This document shows, in pieces, positions 35,057 through 49,396 of a stretch of DNA of 64,000 nucleotides (position 1 is its first letter; each line of letters begins with the position of its first letter). Made by a program: the position numbers and the translations under genes. Origin of the DNA: Stenocarpella maydis (Eukaryota; Ascomycota; Sordariomycetes; Diaporthales; Diaporthaceae); the NCBI GenBank assembly GCA_002270565.1, contig NQMI01000002.1, positions 434,001 through 498,000 of the forward strand, read 5' to 3'. The notes beneath the pieces are model-generated. The model was not told where the DNA came from. It saw only the letters and a program-made list of their open reading frames with translations, and made no database searches.

Positions 35057-38000
35057 TCACGGCGCAGTGTCCATCGCTCCGGCCTCACCCACTGGGCCAG
35101 ACTCGACCGCCCCATGGGCGGCGCCTCCACCGATATCGACCATGACAATGTCGGGAACCTGCTGAGGCTTGTCCTCTCGAGGCTGAGCCGGCTCGCCGTT
35201 CATCGGCCCAGGACCCAGTATAGCTCCAAATCGCGCATCAACGCCCTCTAAGACGCCTCGGATGTGGTCCCGTGCCACCTCAGAGGCCTCGAGCGTCTCC
35301 GCGTTGCTCAACATCATCTCAAAGTCCTTCTGAAGGTCTTCGACGATGGTGTGGACTGCTTCGGTCATCTCCTTGCGGGTGGACTCGAAGGACTTGGTGA
35401 GCTCTTTGACGACCCGCTTGCTCGCCTTGCGGTACATCGTGCCATTCTGGGTGCGAGTGACGTGCTGAAGCATGATGGATTTGACTCTGAGAAAGCAACC
35501 CGGGCCTTTAATTTGTCAGTTTTCGTTAATTCAGCCTAGTGCGGATGTCATCTCTTACCTTTCTCTTCGTTGCAACGCTTATAAGCAGCCATCATCTCCT
35601 CCTTGATCTCCGGCTTGAATTGGTCGTTCGCTGTGCGTTGTTGCCTCTGCATTGCATCCTTTATCTCTGCAATTGTGTCCCCCATGACCGAGCGCGATGT
35701 TTCTAGCTGCTCGCTAAACATGCGCATGGATGACTTTCTGCATTTCTGGAGCTCCGGACGAGCCGCCATCATGTTCTGAAATTCCTTCAGTACCTCGCAG
35801 AAAGTCACCATGAACTTGTCAAGAGATGCAGGGATCGAACGTGAGAACGCTTGCTCCCAGCCAATGACGATCTTCTGCAGGTAAGGCTCCAGGATTGCCT
35901 CGTTGAAGTCGAAAGACTTCGCGTTCTTCGTCCTTTCTCCGAAACGTCGACAGCACGCACGATAGGTACCGGCTCGGATTCCACGGCCACCGTCTTCCTC
36001 TTTCGCCACCCATTTCTCGACAAGACCTCCAATCACTTTGGACGCATATTTGATGGCAGCGTTGGACTTGGCCTCGATCTCCTTGCAGACAATGTTGTGA
36101 AACTCTTTCTTCTGAGCCATGACAGCCGCGTCGAGATCGTTCCTGAGGTTCCGCATAGCGATCTTGAGGTGCTTGATCTCATAAGTCTGATCCTCAGCAC
36201 TCATATGGTTGATACCGTCTTTGAAATCACCGGCTGTGCACCAGAGTGTGAGTGATCCTAGAAGTCGACGAAACTCATGCAGGAAGGCCCTTCGAGCCGC
36301 TATGCGGCCTTGCTCCGGTAGCTTCTTCGCATGTTCTACCAGCTGAGGGATCTCGGTATCCAGAAGTGTCCTGAAACCGGAGACTTGGGTCTCCCGCTTC
36401 TTCGGGCGGCTGAGTTGCTGGAAAGCCTTCGAGGAGATGGTGAAGACAGGGAGCGAGCGAGCGACCTCCTTATAATCGCGTTTCTCCACAGAAGGATCGT
36501 AATCCCCATCATCCTGGGCTTCATCTTCGTCTATCTCCTTGATGCCCGCGGTGAAGTCATCTTTGATCGCTTGCTTGACAATTTCATTCCGCCTCTGAGC
36601 GCACAGCCAGGCTGCCTCAACGGCAGCGCCGTCTTTCTCTTCATTCAAGACTGCGAGCTCATTCTCGAGTTCTGAGCGTTGCCGTTCCATCTCTTCAATT
36701 CCAGAGTCCCGGTCGTTGATTTGCTTACCCAGATCACTGAGCTTGTCCGATATGTCGCCTTCTGTGAGTGGAGTTCCCTCCGGAGCCTCATCCTCTTCCG
36801 AGTCATCATCAATGACATTGCGGTTTGGTTTCTGCGGTTCCGTGGGTCGCTTGCGCTTTGAAGGGACATGTGGCGGATAGACCTGCTGCCCTGCTTGAAG
36901 CCTTTTCTGGAGCTGTCTCCATACTCTGTCCTCCCGTGTAAGCTCGTTGTACCCAAGATTTGAGTCTCGTATTTGAGCCCCCAAGCGATGCACAGCGTCG
37001 GTCTTCTCTGAGATCATACTCTGCAGCTCGTCTTCCCTTGCATATGTGGCCTTGATTTGGCCGTCGCCATCAAACGAGTCCATACACTCGCTGATTTCCA
37101 GCTGGTCGGCCATCGTGCAGATGAAGGTCATGTTGGAGTACATGCCATCGAGTTTCATCTGCAGCCGAGAGGACTTTCCCATCAGATCTTTGGCGACCTT
37201 GTTGTCTGCTGCACGCTTGATGGGCGCCGTGACCCAGACTGCTGTGGATTCAGTCATGTACCTCCTGGCTATTGCAGCCCTCGCAGGGTTCGAATCGGCA
37301 ACACCAGGGAGATCCACGACTACAAGGCCAGTCGACAACGCATCGGCCCGGCAGAATATGCGAACGACCTTGATGAGAGGCCAGAAAGCCATGTCTTTCT
37401 CCTTCCTGGGACCGAGCCTTGTACTCTTGTCCTTGCTGTCCAGGTACTTCTGCACCGCCGAAGAAAGCTCGCTGGCACTTCTGCAATCAATCCGGCGCGT
37501 CGTGCCTAAGACCTCCGCAACGCTCTCTCTCTTCGCAAGCCCTGCGGCAGTTCTCTTCAAGAGCTCGCTGTCGGTCAGATCAGGATATACAGCTTGGACC
37601 TTGGCATATGCGATGCCGGCCTCGGTGTTGTTGTCTGATTTCGCTGAAGACAAGCGGCGGTCCTCCACCACATCATCCATCAAGGCCCTCAGGTCTTGCT
37701 CCCACTCTTCCGGGGAGACGAACTCAGTCTCCACCGTGTAGGCTTTGTGTGGATCATCCGATTCGTTGTAGGAGATCTCGCAGATAACCGAAGTACATGC
37801 GCGCCACCCAGAGGTGACCAGAAACTTCTCCTTGTCCAAGAGGGCATTGATCAGTGACGTCTTGCCTGCACCAGTCTCTCCGACAATGGCTACCACAGTG
37901 CGAGTCTTGTTGGATTTCTGCTTGAGTTTGTCAACGGTAGCGATGAAATCTAGCTGCTTTGAATCGCTGAGGGGAAGGTGGAGTTTGTCGAGTATCTCCT

Positions 38001-38439
38001 GAGCCTCCTCAACGCCGGCTTCCAGCTTGGTAAGATCGCCATCATCTGCCAGTTTTTGAATGTTGTCCAAGATGATGTCAATTGGCTTCTTCTTTAGATC
38101 AGGTGATGAGGAAGCCTCGTGTCTAGGCTCGGGTTTGAGGGGAGCATTCGCGTCATCGAGTGAAAGCTTGTCGGAGGAACTGGAAGGAATGCCTCCAGGC
38201 TGCGAGGCTCCACCGTCAGGTTCCGTCTTAACCACAGGTATGGCCTCGTCTTGCTTGATACTTGTACCTGCTGCCTCTGACGACTGCTCGCCGTCTTGTC
38301 TGGTGGTGATGGGCAGGGAGGTGGTTGGTGTGGTCATGTTGACTGCCGTAGTCGGAGGAGCCGAATTGAGCCGTGTTTTGCTACCATCATCATCCGGCTC
38401 CGTCATGTGCCGCAAGGATGGGGGCTCTTCAGAGGCCAT
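35057..38439 (-). CDS. Dynamin-like large GTPase related to nuclear GTPase SLIP-GC (NUGGC)
   Basis: Exon 1 is 38439-35559, the intron 35558-35485 (GTAAGA...CAGAG) and exon 2 35484-35057, giving 1102 aa. The upstream CAG acceptor would break the frame; the next AG restores EEKVKSIM. The N-terminal ~110 residues are disordered. The GTPase core has the P-loop GETGAGKTS (~187-195), a G2-like TSGWRACTS (~209), G3 DLPG (~376-379) in LVVVDLPGVADSN, and a non-standard G4 candidate TMAD (~442-445). A basic NLS-like stretch (SKRKRP, ~527) precedes an acidic run, followed by long coiled coils (~560-620) and a helical C-terminal half. The DLPG..DSNPAR..IA..Y layout is that of fungal SLIP-GC-type dynamin relatives, which in vertebrates are nuclear. 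The role in fungi is not known to me. Earlier in-frame sequence offers no better start. Confidence 0.82.
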
Positions 38440-41400
38440 GGTTCCCTCTGTATGGAGCGACGTTGTCTTGGTTCTGTGCTTGGAAGAAAAGTTGGTGATT
38501 CAAGAGTTTGGGGTTTAGGAAAGAACAGTGTTTCTGGCAAAAGCGGTTAGAACGTGAGTTTATGGGAGAAGGGATAAAGGAAGCTGGCTGATGGGCTGTT
38601 GGGAATCCTTGGAGTGATGAGGGTTATTATGGAGTGTAAAAGCGTTGAGTAAGTATGAAGATGGACCGAAGATGACTTATGGAAGGCAAGGTTTGTTAAC
38701 TTGTTCGAAACTAAGCTGGTTTTGCTGGGATATACTCCAGCTAAGATACTGCTGATAGAGAAATCGCTGGCTGGTCTATGATGATGAAGAGGAAGGTTCA
38801 AGCAGTGCTTTATGTGATTGTGGTTGTTGAAAAGGTAAGTGAAAGTTGACCAACAGTGGAAAGAGGGAAAGGCGCCAGCGAAGATTTGTAGGCTAAAGTC
38901 CCAAAGCAGAGGAGCATTTGCTAGGGAGAGAGCAGCAATAAAAGTACCAACCTCTGATGCTTCAGTCCAAAGCTCGGATGAAATGTTTTGCCTCAAAGCG
39001 TATCGGTCGTTTGCAGTCAGCTTAAGGAGGTAGAGCTTGGTTGATGCTTATGAGAGGCAAGAATGGCGGTAGCGACAGAGAGGGTTGTATGAAAGGGGGA
39101 GGGGAGTTCTTAATGGTGAGAAAACGACTCTGTTGGTAGTAAAGGAGAAGATTGGAAGTTGTCGAAGGTACCTAGGTAAGCAACGCAGCCGTCAGCCGTG
39201 GGGATCAACGTTGCCGTAGGAAGAAACGAGGCTGCCCACAGCAGGGTCCGTTGACTGGGAAGGAGATTCAGGAAAGGGAAGCCATGCAACACAAAGCCCA
39301 TGGAAGGGAATAGGCGTACTGGAGGATAGTAAGGACTGAGAAGATGGATCAGAAGATGGTAACGGAGAGGAAGGTAAGTGGGAGGATAGAGGTCCCTTGG
39401 GCATAAGTGAGAGGGTGGTAAGTGAGAGAAAGTGAAGGGAAGGATATGGATATGGTGTGAGGATGGATATGAGGCTATTCCAAGTGCCTCTAAGTCATTT
39501 AGCAAACGCCACACTCTGATAAACTTGAAAGCAGCCTGCGGAGCTGCCGTGGAAAGACCAAACCGGGTCAGAGGTAGGAAGACCCAAGTGCAAGTTTAAG
39601 TGTGGAGCAAGCAATGCATTGGTGTTCTGCTTCAAATGGGCGGCCACCGAATGTCTAGCTCCGACTATTACTCTGTCCAGTGGCTTTTCTACTTGCCTAT
39701 CAATATCACTTTTACAAGTGATGCTATCCATCTTAACATATTTCTATCAACATCAATAGTACACAGGGTTCTAATCTTTATTGAACCCTCCAGTAACGGA
39801 ATAAAGTCTAGGAGAGGATGCCAAGAGGGAATCCTCCAAAAGAAGATTGACCGAAGATATTATGCTGAGGAGGTCATGCTACAGGAGAGGTGATTCCAGA
39901 GTAACATTCTACTGGGGAAGATTTTGTTATCATGCCCGCCGTATGGTGATATCCATTGAGTGCTTGGCACTCCTTTGCCTGTATAGGCAAGCGTGTCTCT
40001 GGATCACAACCTCAGGGGTGACAGGCAAAGCTCTCAAGAAGTCGAGGACGTCTCGCATGTATAAGAAATTGGACGAGTTGAGATTGTTGTCTTGCTTGAG
40101 GTGCACTTCCACTCTCCGAATAACGTCTTGGACAAGCAAATGCTGCCATGGGTCCGATATAGTGCCGTCTGAGATTTGTCGTTTCTACTGCGTCCCAGTT
40201 GTTTTCAGTAAAAAGAATTCATTTTGGTCTCCCGCGGGTGCCCTCCTCTCACACTACCAGAGATCAGAGGGAAGAATATCCCTTCCTAAATATCTTCATA
40301 CATACAAAAGACCCTAGGCAGCCCTGGGCAGCCTCGAGGAATGGGAAAGGGCTCTTAGAAACAACTGTCCCACTTGAAGATTCTGCCAACTGTAGTGTAT
40401 TATCTGAAGCCAATGGCCGTCGCACGTGGAGAGCGCGCGCCTACCAGCCGCTCGAGGACGTCAGCCACGACACGGGGCGGCGAGTGGGCTCGGGAGTGAG
40501 GTGTCGATATCCGAAAGCCATGTCGCAGGCCTAGCCGTACGCGCTTAACATTGAGCGCCTAGGGTCGGCTGCACTTGCAGCAGCTGGTCGGCGATAGCCG
40601 CGAGTTGCTCAGTCAGAAGACACGAGACTGGCTGATGTGGGAATGAAGCGACGATGCCCGACGGCAGGTACCTAGGAAAGTCGGTGTAAGGGGGGCAACG
40701 TTTGCGCATTGAATGCAGCGACACGGCGAGGTCAAATGACCCATAACCTATAAGCATCAGCCTGGTTCATCCCATGCCTTCCAGGGGGGCACGTGCTGAG
40801 GGAATAAGGTCGGGGCCGGAGGAAGCTGATGAAATGACTCGGAACTAGCGACTCTTATCGCCCGAGGCTCCGATTATGTTCCGTTTCCCAGGGTTTTGGT
40901 AACACGACCATGATCAATATGGGCTTAGGGGTCGCCCGGGCTGATTAAGCTCTCGGTGGTTCACGTGAGACGGGGACACTCGAGAGACGTGGTGACGTAA
41001 CACGGGCGCCACATGAGATGCAATAAGATAAGCAAGCAGCGAGCTGATGAGCGAGAGAGGAGACGGGTGAGATGAGATACAGATGGCCCAGAGATATGCC
41101 AGGTCAGGGATGTCTCGATGTCCTTTCTTTGTCCATGCCGAGATTAGCACCATGGGGGTCTTTACTAGTTTATGCTGCAAGCGGCGAGTAGAGCATCACT
41201 ACCTACGTACCTAGGTATGCATGTATTATCAGGGGAGGGGGGTGTGGCTATACTAAGACAGACCCTTCACTTCACGGGTTGAGCCTCCCCCACACTGACC
41301 TTGGCCTCGTGCCTTGCCTTCCAAGGTTGCTACTACACTAGTGTATTGTCCCTGTCTCCTGTCCTTGTGCTTCTTGTGTGGCGGGCGGGCGTCTCCACTT

Positions 41401-41798
41401 CCAAGGTTGGCAGGCCTGGCAGGCCTGGCAGGCCCTGCAGGGCCTAGGCCACTCAGCCCCAGAGCTTGACCACACGGGCATCCCTGTACATTACTTGCAG
41501 AGTGCCGTTGTGTGTTGAATTGCGTTTGGTTTCGCTGGCGACGCCGTCACCCCCAAAAGCTAAGCCCCCCTGCTCGAACCTCACTTTTCACCAGCCTCTC
41601 ACCTCAACAGACCGAGAAGGCTGTATGACAACAACCACCCCTCTCCTCCCCCGGCGACATGGCCAGCACTACGTACTCTTAGCCAGCAGCCCTTGCAACT
41701 CGCTGCCGTGTCCATATACAAAGGAGCCGTGGGTCAATGCTGTGTGATTTGCCCGGCCTCTTCAGACGACTTCCCGTGCACATTCCTGTCGCGTCACA
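38440..41798. other. Intergenic between divergent genes, 3.4 kb
   Basis: Promoters of the GTPase gene and of the 698-aa gene. It holds ACCTAGGT palindromes at 39170-39177 and 41209-41216, and a short tandem repeat of GGCCTGGCA units (41408-41440). Small open frames have no coding bias. Confidence 0.6.
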
Positions 41799-43895
41799 AT
41801 GGACCTCGACGACACCGCGAAGCTGATCGCGGAGGCCCAGGCCAAGCTCGCACAGCTCGACGATCGTGTTGCCGTGTATAGGCTCCAGATGGCGGCCGAG
41901 TTCAATCGCTTCTCAGAGGAGCAGCTGCGGAATGTTCCGGAAGCTGTTGCCTACCACGTCTCGCAGGCTGTGAACCAGTCTCTGGTCAACTACCCCCACC
42001 TCTTCCCTCCTGGAAGCCATCGTGACGACGCATCGCCCTTGGTTTCTCCCACAGCATCCCACGACGCCCCGTGGCGCAACAAGGGCTCCCCACCGCCAAT
42101 TCTTCCTCACACCTCGGGCACACCCAAGGAACCACACCGAAGCATTCATGAGCACGAATTGGATTTCCAAGGCGTCTTTACCCCCGCATACCTCCCACTC
42201 CTCGACAGCGCTGACCGCCCCATCCACTCACCACCCACCTCCCCTGGTGCGGACCCAGCTTCCAACATCGCCAACCAGCTAGCTGTCAGGGACTCCCAGA
42301 CCCAGACCTCAGAAGGCACCCAGACTTCTGAAGCCCCAGAGGTCTCAGACCACACCCCGGCCCCTGGATCCATCCCGACCTCGGCAGCTACCCAGACTTC
42401 TTCCGAAAGCCTTCACCAGCGGCCCAGGCCAAGTCCGCTGCGTCGTGCGACTGACGCATCCATTGACTCTACAGCCAGCGACTCCAGCAGTGTCAAGACC
42501 CGAAAGAGTGCCCTGCGACGCTCCTCGCTAAGCTCACCAGCGGCACTCGACAGCCCGCGCGAGACTCGCCGGGTGCGCTTCTCAGTCCAAGGCCAGGAGG
42601 TTTGGCCCTCGTCATCGCCCCAGGAATCCACCACGGCCCTTGCAGGCGTGCTCAATACCGGCTCAGAGAAACCAACAACCCTTGCTGATGCTGCACTACC
42701 TGTCACATCATTAGGTGATATCGCTGGCGAGGACGAGCCCCCACCAAGAAAGGTCTCTTCGTCTCAAGCTCTGCGCGCACTTTCAAAAGAACCACTGGAC
42801 GATCCAACAACGTGGACTGTCGTCAACCCAGGTTCAGAAGAACAGTCTTCTGACGCGGATGCGGACTCTGAGAAAAACGGCCAAGATCCACCCGCAGTAC
42901 GACCATTGAATGCGGAGGGCCGTGGCGAGATGGCTCCCAAGCAGCTTCCCATGCACCTCAAGGCCGAGGGCGGCCATGGAGGAGGAGACCAGGACGATGT
43001 GAAGGAGCGCGGTGGCCACCCCTCGTCTGAGAGGACGGTCGAGCGTGTTCAGGTGGCAGACGACGAGTCTTCGGACGACGAGGATCCGCTTATGATAATG
43101 TCAAAGAAGGATTTTAAGAAGAAACTCCAGGCGACAGACTCCCAGGCTTCCAAGGCCAACGACCCTGTCTCTCCTCAGCGCAACTCCTCTGAGCCCACTG
43201 GCTCTGGATACAAGTCCATGCCGGCCACCACCAAGACTGAGCCTGTCACTCCCGAGGGCAGCTACTGCAAGACGGCCTCTGCCGAGCGTGTCGAGCCCAC
43301 CGAGGACGATGATGAGGACGACATGTTCAAACTGGAGGCTGGTGAGGGCGACGAGAACCTCGAGAAGGCCATTTCCGCCCGCAGCTCACCCAAGAAGCAC
43401 CTGCCTGAGCCGGTTGACGAGGAGCCTGAGGAGGGCGAGAAGGCAGCTGGCGATGGCAAGTCCGGTGGCGAGATGGATGCATATGAGGCTCAGTTCAAGC
43501 CCCACGCCCCGATCCAGGCCTCGCCTCCTATCGGCATGGCCATCAAGAAGTCCACTGATATCCCTCCCAAGCTACCTCCGATGCCTCAGGGAAGCATCCC
43601 TAAGATGTCCATCGGCTCGTACGGAGGAAGGCCCATCACCATGGCGCCGGTCAAGAACCAGGAGCTGATGGACAAGATTGCGAAGTCAGAGGATGCGCGC
43701 CCCTTCTTCGTCGGTAGTGTCAACGGACGTAGCGGACCCGACCCCTCCAACGCTAAGAGCTACAGAGCCAGCCTGCCTACCAGCCCTGCTAGAAGCGGTC
43801 CTGGTACGCTGATGGAGCGGTGGATGCGAGACAAGGAGCTGAGCACCAAGTACGCCAGCGACAAGGAGGACGACGACGATGAGAAGAAGGAGTGA
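41799..43895 (+). CDS. Unknown 698-aa acidic, largely disordered protein
   Basis: Intronless, ATG at 41799. An N-terminal helix (~1-60: DLDDTAKLIAEAQAKLAQLDD, then QMAAEFNRFSEEQLRN) may be a coiled coil. A long Ser/Pro/Thr/Glu-rich region follows, with a repeated TQTSE-type motif (about 165-205) and acidic blocks (DDESSDDEDPL, EDDDEDDMFKLE). The C-terminal ~120 residues look conserved by composition: IPKMSIGSYGGRPITMAP, DARPFFVGSVNGRSG, GPGTLMERWMRDKELSTKY. I do not recognise the family. The TGA stop sits inside a GTGAGT sequence (AAGGAGTGAGTACC), which would also be a good 5' splice site, so a spliced extension is possible but I find no convincing following exon. Confidence 0.75.
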   Translation: MDLDDTAKLIAEAQAKLAQLDDRVAVYRLQMAAEFNRFSEEQLRNVPEAVAYHVSQAVNQSLVNYPHLFPPGSHRDDASPLVSPTASHDAPWRNKGSPPPILPHTSGTPKEPHRSIHEHELDFQGVFTPAYLPLLDSADRPIHSPPTSPGADPASNIANQLAVRDSQTQTSEGTQTSEAPEVSDHTPAPGSIPTSAATQTSSESLHQRPRPSPLRRATDASIDSTASDSSSVKTRKSALRRSSLSSPAALDSPRETRRVRFSVQGQEVWPSSSPQESTTALAGVLNTGSEKPTTLADAALPVTSLGDIAGEDEPPPRKVSSSQALRALSKEPLDDPTTWTVVNPGSEEQSSDADADSEKNGQDPPAVRPLNAEGRGEMAPKQLPMHLKAEGGHGGGDQDDVKERGGHPSSERTVERVQVADDESSDDEDPLMIMSKKDFKKKLQATDSQASKANDPVSPQRNSSEPTGSGYKSMPATTKTEPVTPEGSYCKTASAERVEPTEDDDEDDMFKLEAGEGDENLEKAISARSSPKKHLPEPVDEEPEEGEKAAGDGKSGGEMDAYEAQFKPHAPIQASPPIGMAIKKSTDIPPKLPPMPQGSIPKMSIGSYGGRPITMAPVKNQELMDKIAKSEDARPFFVGSVNGRSGPDPSNAKSYRASLPTSPARSGPGTLMERWMRDKELSTKYASDKEDDDDEKKE

Positions 43896-44970
43896 GTACC
43901 TTATCTTGCTTTGAGCATGGCCGGGCGGCGTTCAGGAATGGGTTGGGGTCTGCATACCCTGGAATCGGATTGCATTCGGTTGCAGTTGGGGGAAACGGCG
44001 TTTGGGACTCAGGAGGAAAGGGGCATTCCGGCATCACCGTATGCGATACCCAGAATCGACTTGGACAAAGTTCACTTGAAATGATCGTATCCCGCCTTGG
44101 CTTATGCTGGTGAAATGTTCTACGTTGCAATATTTTCGCAGTCGACATCGGGCACCGACGCGGCTGACAGGGCTCGTTGAAGACTGCATCAGACCTGCGA
44201 CTGCGTAGACCCAATCACGGCCGTCCATCCGAGACAAAGTATATGAGAGACATTTATAGGTAGAGTGCTTGTACGGGCAACAATTTTCGACATGCCGTCA
44301 GGATCTAACAGCATCTGTCAACAGACTCGTCCTGGCGCCTGTCATGCGAGGAAAGGGGAAAGTGCCCGATAAAGAGGCAAGGCATAGAAATACCGTGAGG
44401 CCTGCATAATAAATCTCGCTGCATATCACCTGGGTACGGCGATGATTGCGGTGCAGGGGATCTGCAAGTGGCGGGCCAGAGCTCTGGCTGGCCAGGCCCG
44501 GCAGGGCAGGTGGGTGGACTCAGACTCACAGCTGGCTGGCGGGATGACTGGCAAAGTGGCCTGGGCCGGGCCTTGGGACCGGGATGCCCGCCCAAGAATA
44601 GCATCACACCTAACCAACATCACTTTGGCTTTGGGCCGCACCTTCTTCAACAAGCTGTCGCCCACGTCCACACCAGCCGCCGGCATTTCTCCTCCAACTG
44701 TCACGACCTATCCTTTCTCGCACCTCGAAACTGACGCCGACGCCCCAGCTGGGAACTACTTGGCCATCAGACAAGCAGCTATTGCTGACACCCACCGTCG
44801 CCGCAACCACGGCGTCCGACAGCTCGACCCCTGTGTCTGCATTTCCGAGTCGCTCGCGCCGGATAGACACCGTCGGCAGCGTCCTGTTCGACCCCAAATT
44901 CACCTCGCGGCCTCAGCCTGAGCCCAGGCCCCATTTCATCATCCATCAGGCGCCCACAAACAGAGCCAGC
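43896..44970. other. Intergenic, 1.07 kb
   Basis: Downstream of the 698-aa gene and promoter/leader of PHO85. The 189 nt before the kinase ATG are open in the same frame but contain no ATG. Nothing else recognised. Confidence 0.6.
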
Positions 44971-46041
44971 ATGGACGGCAAACGCCACCTGTCGTCGTTC
45001 CAGCAGTTGGAGAAGCTCGGGGAGGGAACATACGCCACCGTAAGTCCGCTATCGCAAGGGCCCTGAGGACCCGGCCTCCAGACAGCTTCCTGACCCAGCC
45101 TGCGCCAGGTCTTCAAGGGGCGCAACCGACAGACCGGCGAGTTCGTCGCGCTCAAGGAGATTCATCTTGATTCCGAGGAGGGAACACCTAGCACCGCCAT
45201 CCGCGAGATCTCGCTCATGAAGGAGCTCAAGCACGAGAACATTGTCGCGCTGCACGATGTGATCCACACCGAGAACAAGCTTATGCTGGTTTTCGATTAC
45301 ATGGACGGAGATCTGAAGAAGTATATGGATACCAAGGGCGACCGCGGAGCCCTGCAGCCTATGCTCATCAAGTCCTTCATGTACCAGCTCCTGAAGGGCA
45401 TCGACTTTTGCCACAAGAACAGGGTCCTCCACAGGGATCTGAAGCCCCAGAACCTTCTCATCAACAGCAAGGGCCAGCTGAAGCTGGGCGACTTTGGCCT
45501 GGCCAGAGCATTTGGCATACCAGTTAACACCTTCAGCAACGAGGTTGTCACGCTGTGGTATCGGGCCCCCGACGTCCTTTTGGGAAGCCGGACATATAAC
45601 ACCAGCATCGATATCTGGTCTGCCGGATGTATCATGGCCGAGATGTACACGGGCCGGCCGTTGTTCCCAGGCACGACCAACGAGGACCAGATAACAAGGA
45701 TTTTCAGGATCATGGGCACGCCCACGGAACGCACATGGCCTGGAATCACCCAGTTCCCCGAATACAAGCCCAACTTCCAGATGTACGCCACCCAGGACCT
45801 CCGCCAGATCCTGCCCATGATCGACGCGGCAGGCATCGACCTGCTGCAGAAGATGCTCCAGCTGCGCCCAGAGCTCCGGATCAGCGCCGCCGATGCCCTC
45901 CAGCACCACTGGTTCAGCGACCTCATAGTCCAGCAGCACCAGCAGCAGCAGCAACGCGCGATGCAAGCACAGGCACAAGCTAGGGCCTACACGCAGGTGC
46001 CATCGCAGGGTGTTCCTTCACAAGGCTATGAAAACTATTAG
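44971..46041 (+). CDS. PHO85: Cyclin-dependent protein kinase Pho85/PhoA
   Basis: Exon 1 is 44971-45039, the intron 45040-45108 (GTAAGT...GCCAG) and exon 2 45109-46041, giving 333 aa. The intron lies inside the glycine loop ([11 protein letters not shown]). Catalytic features are complete: GEGTYATV 17-24, Lys39 in VALKEI, PSTAIRE 50-56, HRD 131-133, DFG 151-153, and activation segment [14 protein letters not shown] Gln/Ala-rich tail (~308-333, QQQQQ) follows the kinase fold. The sequence is very close to known filamentous-fungal Pho85 proteins ([36 protein letters not shown]). Pho85 with its Pcl cyclins controls phosphate signalling, glycogen metabolism and cell-cycle/morphogenesis steps in nucleus and cytoplasm. 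Confidence 0.96.
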
Positions 46042-47404
46042 CATGGGTCAATCGAGCTTGTTCCATGGCATCACCCGAACCCCGAGGCACTCGTGAAGAA
46101 GCCTGGCGGCGGCTAGCAGGCTCTTGCTTGTCGCTGCTGGTACCAATCGGAGCCAGACTGAGGGGTTGACGGCCAACTCCTGCCTAAACCCAGACTTTCA
46201 TTTTATGCCCATTTGGCAGCTACCTGAAGGGTACAGTCTCTGGGGTGCTTGCTGCAGAGCCTGAAGCAAGGAAACTTCCAGGGCCAGGGGCAGCATCGTG
46301 GCCGGTGCCAGTTCACGCAGGGTTGAAGACGCTGGGGTAGATGGTGCAGCCAGCTCTGGGGCCAGGCCTACACGTTGGGCGATCATGGCTGCCTCACACT
46401 TGCAACCCGCTTCTGCCCCCATTATGGTATCTAAAAGGTCTGTGAACCACACCCCCAAAAAAATCGCATTCAGGGCAAGACTTTGGGCCGGTGGTGCAAC
46501 ATATGGCGTTTCGCATTACAAAGTGCCACACCCGGGAACCTCGAGCGCGTACAGTTTCTCATCACTCCGATTCCATCTTATAGCTAGCGAGGGACACATG
46601 GGCTGGGGGAGAGGGCATGGCCCCTTGATCGAGCGCAGTTCGTACCTTTTTTTTTTCCTTTTCTTGGACAGGACTACGGGAACGAAAGTGGTCTGGTGGA
46701 CAATGGATATTTGGGATGGACACAGATTGCTTTTGCAAAAGAAAATCAGCGAATCAATGGTAAAACTCCCAGCTTGACTGGACAGCTCGACCGCTGGTTA
46801 CCTGACCAGCTGCTCAAGAAAATCCGATACTCGCTGGACTAATATCCGAGAAGGAGACCTGCACCCATCGGGTTCGCTGCGGACGTAGGATGGCAGTGAG
46901 GAAGCGGGCTTACGTAACACAATCTGATATGCGGTCGGGAAGAATATATCACCCTACATATGTGCATAAGTGTAGAGCCTAACCGTTGCTGGTGCATATT
47001 AGCCTACCCCAGCCAGTGGAGTTTCGGTCCAGGCGCCGATGCATCCCAGGTCCACCTACATCATCCTAAATACTCTTTGGGCCACCCCGACCACATTGCG
47101 ATTAATCGCCACCCTCTTTGGCCCCTCTAGATCCTTTTCTTTTGGACTTCCTAACCGCCATATCGATATACCCTCGATCTCCACGCCTACTGCGCCCATC
47201 TGATTCAGCCGCGAGTCCTCCGAGCCAATAGACAGCAGCACAAGCCGCAGCTTCCTCGGCAGAGGCAATCGAGCCGCGTTGCCATCCACCGCTGGAGCCA
47301 TCCAAAAACCCACTTTTCTGTGTTCGCATCATCACGCAGAGCTGGCAGGAGCTGTGCTACGTCTCGCTCCCTGATCGTAAAGGGGCTAGCCCCGGAAAGT
47401 CATC
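46042..47404. other. Intergenic, 1.36 kb
   Basis: PHO85 3' region and sgf73 promoter. A T-rich run at 46648-46666 is the only low-complexity feature. No gene supported. Confidence 0.6.

Positions 47405-49396
<1,992 letters not shown>

Noticed and set aside
44782..44970. In-frame extension upstream of PHO85
   Set aside because: Open for 63 codons but without an ATG, and Pho85 orthologues begin at MDGKRH; treated as leader.
45049..45978. 309-codon open frame antisense to PHO85
   Set aside because: Shadow of the kinase exon.
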